A DNA stretch of 5,029 nt from Bacteroidota bacterium (lineage in GTDB: Bacteria > Bacteroidota > Bacteroidia > Chitinophagales > UBA2359), in contig JAHDGT010000352.1 in the NCBI GenBank assembly GCA_020631675.1, forward strand, positions 1 through 5,029, given 5' to 3'. Under the pieces are notes generated by a model. The model had not been told where the DNA came from, made no database searches, and saw only the letters and a program-made list of their open reading frames with translations. Shown here in pieces: positions 5,018 through 5,029 of the stretch; the stretch's first letter is position 1, and each line of letters starts with the position of its first letter. The position numbers and the translations under genes were made by a program.

Positions 5018-5029
5018 TCTATAAAATAG

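Overview
The window looks like a chromosomal segment of a Bacteroidota bacterium. Three observations support this. None of the four genes has a Shine-Dalgarno sequence. The best promoter has the Bacteroidota form TTG-N20-TAnnTTTG. The FabI has the NTISQSPT / MQNLYHDGGFS signature I associate with Bacteroidota enoyl-ACP reductases. A Saprospiria- or Cytophagia-like lineage is possible, but this is a guess that the sequence does not settle.

Layout, all genes on the + strand. Positions 1-368 are non-coding. They hold a probable terminator remnant of an upstream gene at the left edge, a 94-bp compound palindrome (51-144), a short TTTTGA repeat, a GC-rich palindrome (245-263) and a weak promoter candidate. 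Positions 369-1169 encode FabI, the NADH-dependent enoyl-ACP reductase of fatty acid synthesis, followed by a strong intrinsic terminator (1233-1268). Next come a promoter with a flanking inverted repeat (1299-1350) and a strongly structured leader (1364-1423). The first three genes of the Na+-translocating NADH:quinone reductase operon then follow: nqrA (1439-2791), nqrB (2888-4090) and nqrC (4263-4973). The window ends 56 bp after nqrC, before any nqrD, nqrE or nqrF.

NqrA, NqrB and NqrC are subunits of one six-subunit membrane complex that oxidises NADH, reduces quinone and exports Na+. NqrB and NqrC both keep the S/T-G-A-T motif whose last Thr carries covalent FMN, so both look functional. 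FabI is a separate transcription unit with an unrelated core role.

The genes are ordinary core genes, and I see no novel protein system. The unexplained signal is in the non-coding DNA. It consists of the compound palindrome before fabI, the inverted repeat around the nqr promoter, the large hairpin in the nqrA leader, unusually long gaps (96 and 172 bp) between nqr genes that each contain hairpins, and a 124-bp segment between nqrB and nqrC that is bounded by a perfect 12-bp inverted repeat and contains a REP-like GC-rich palindrome.
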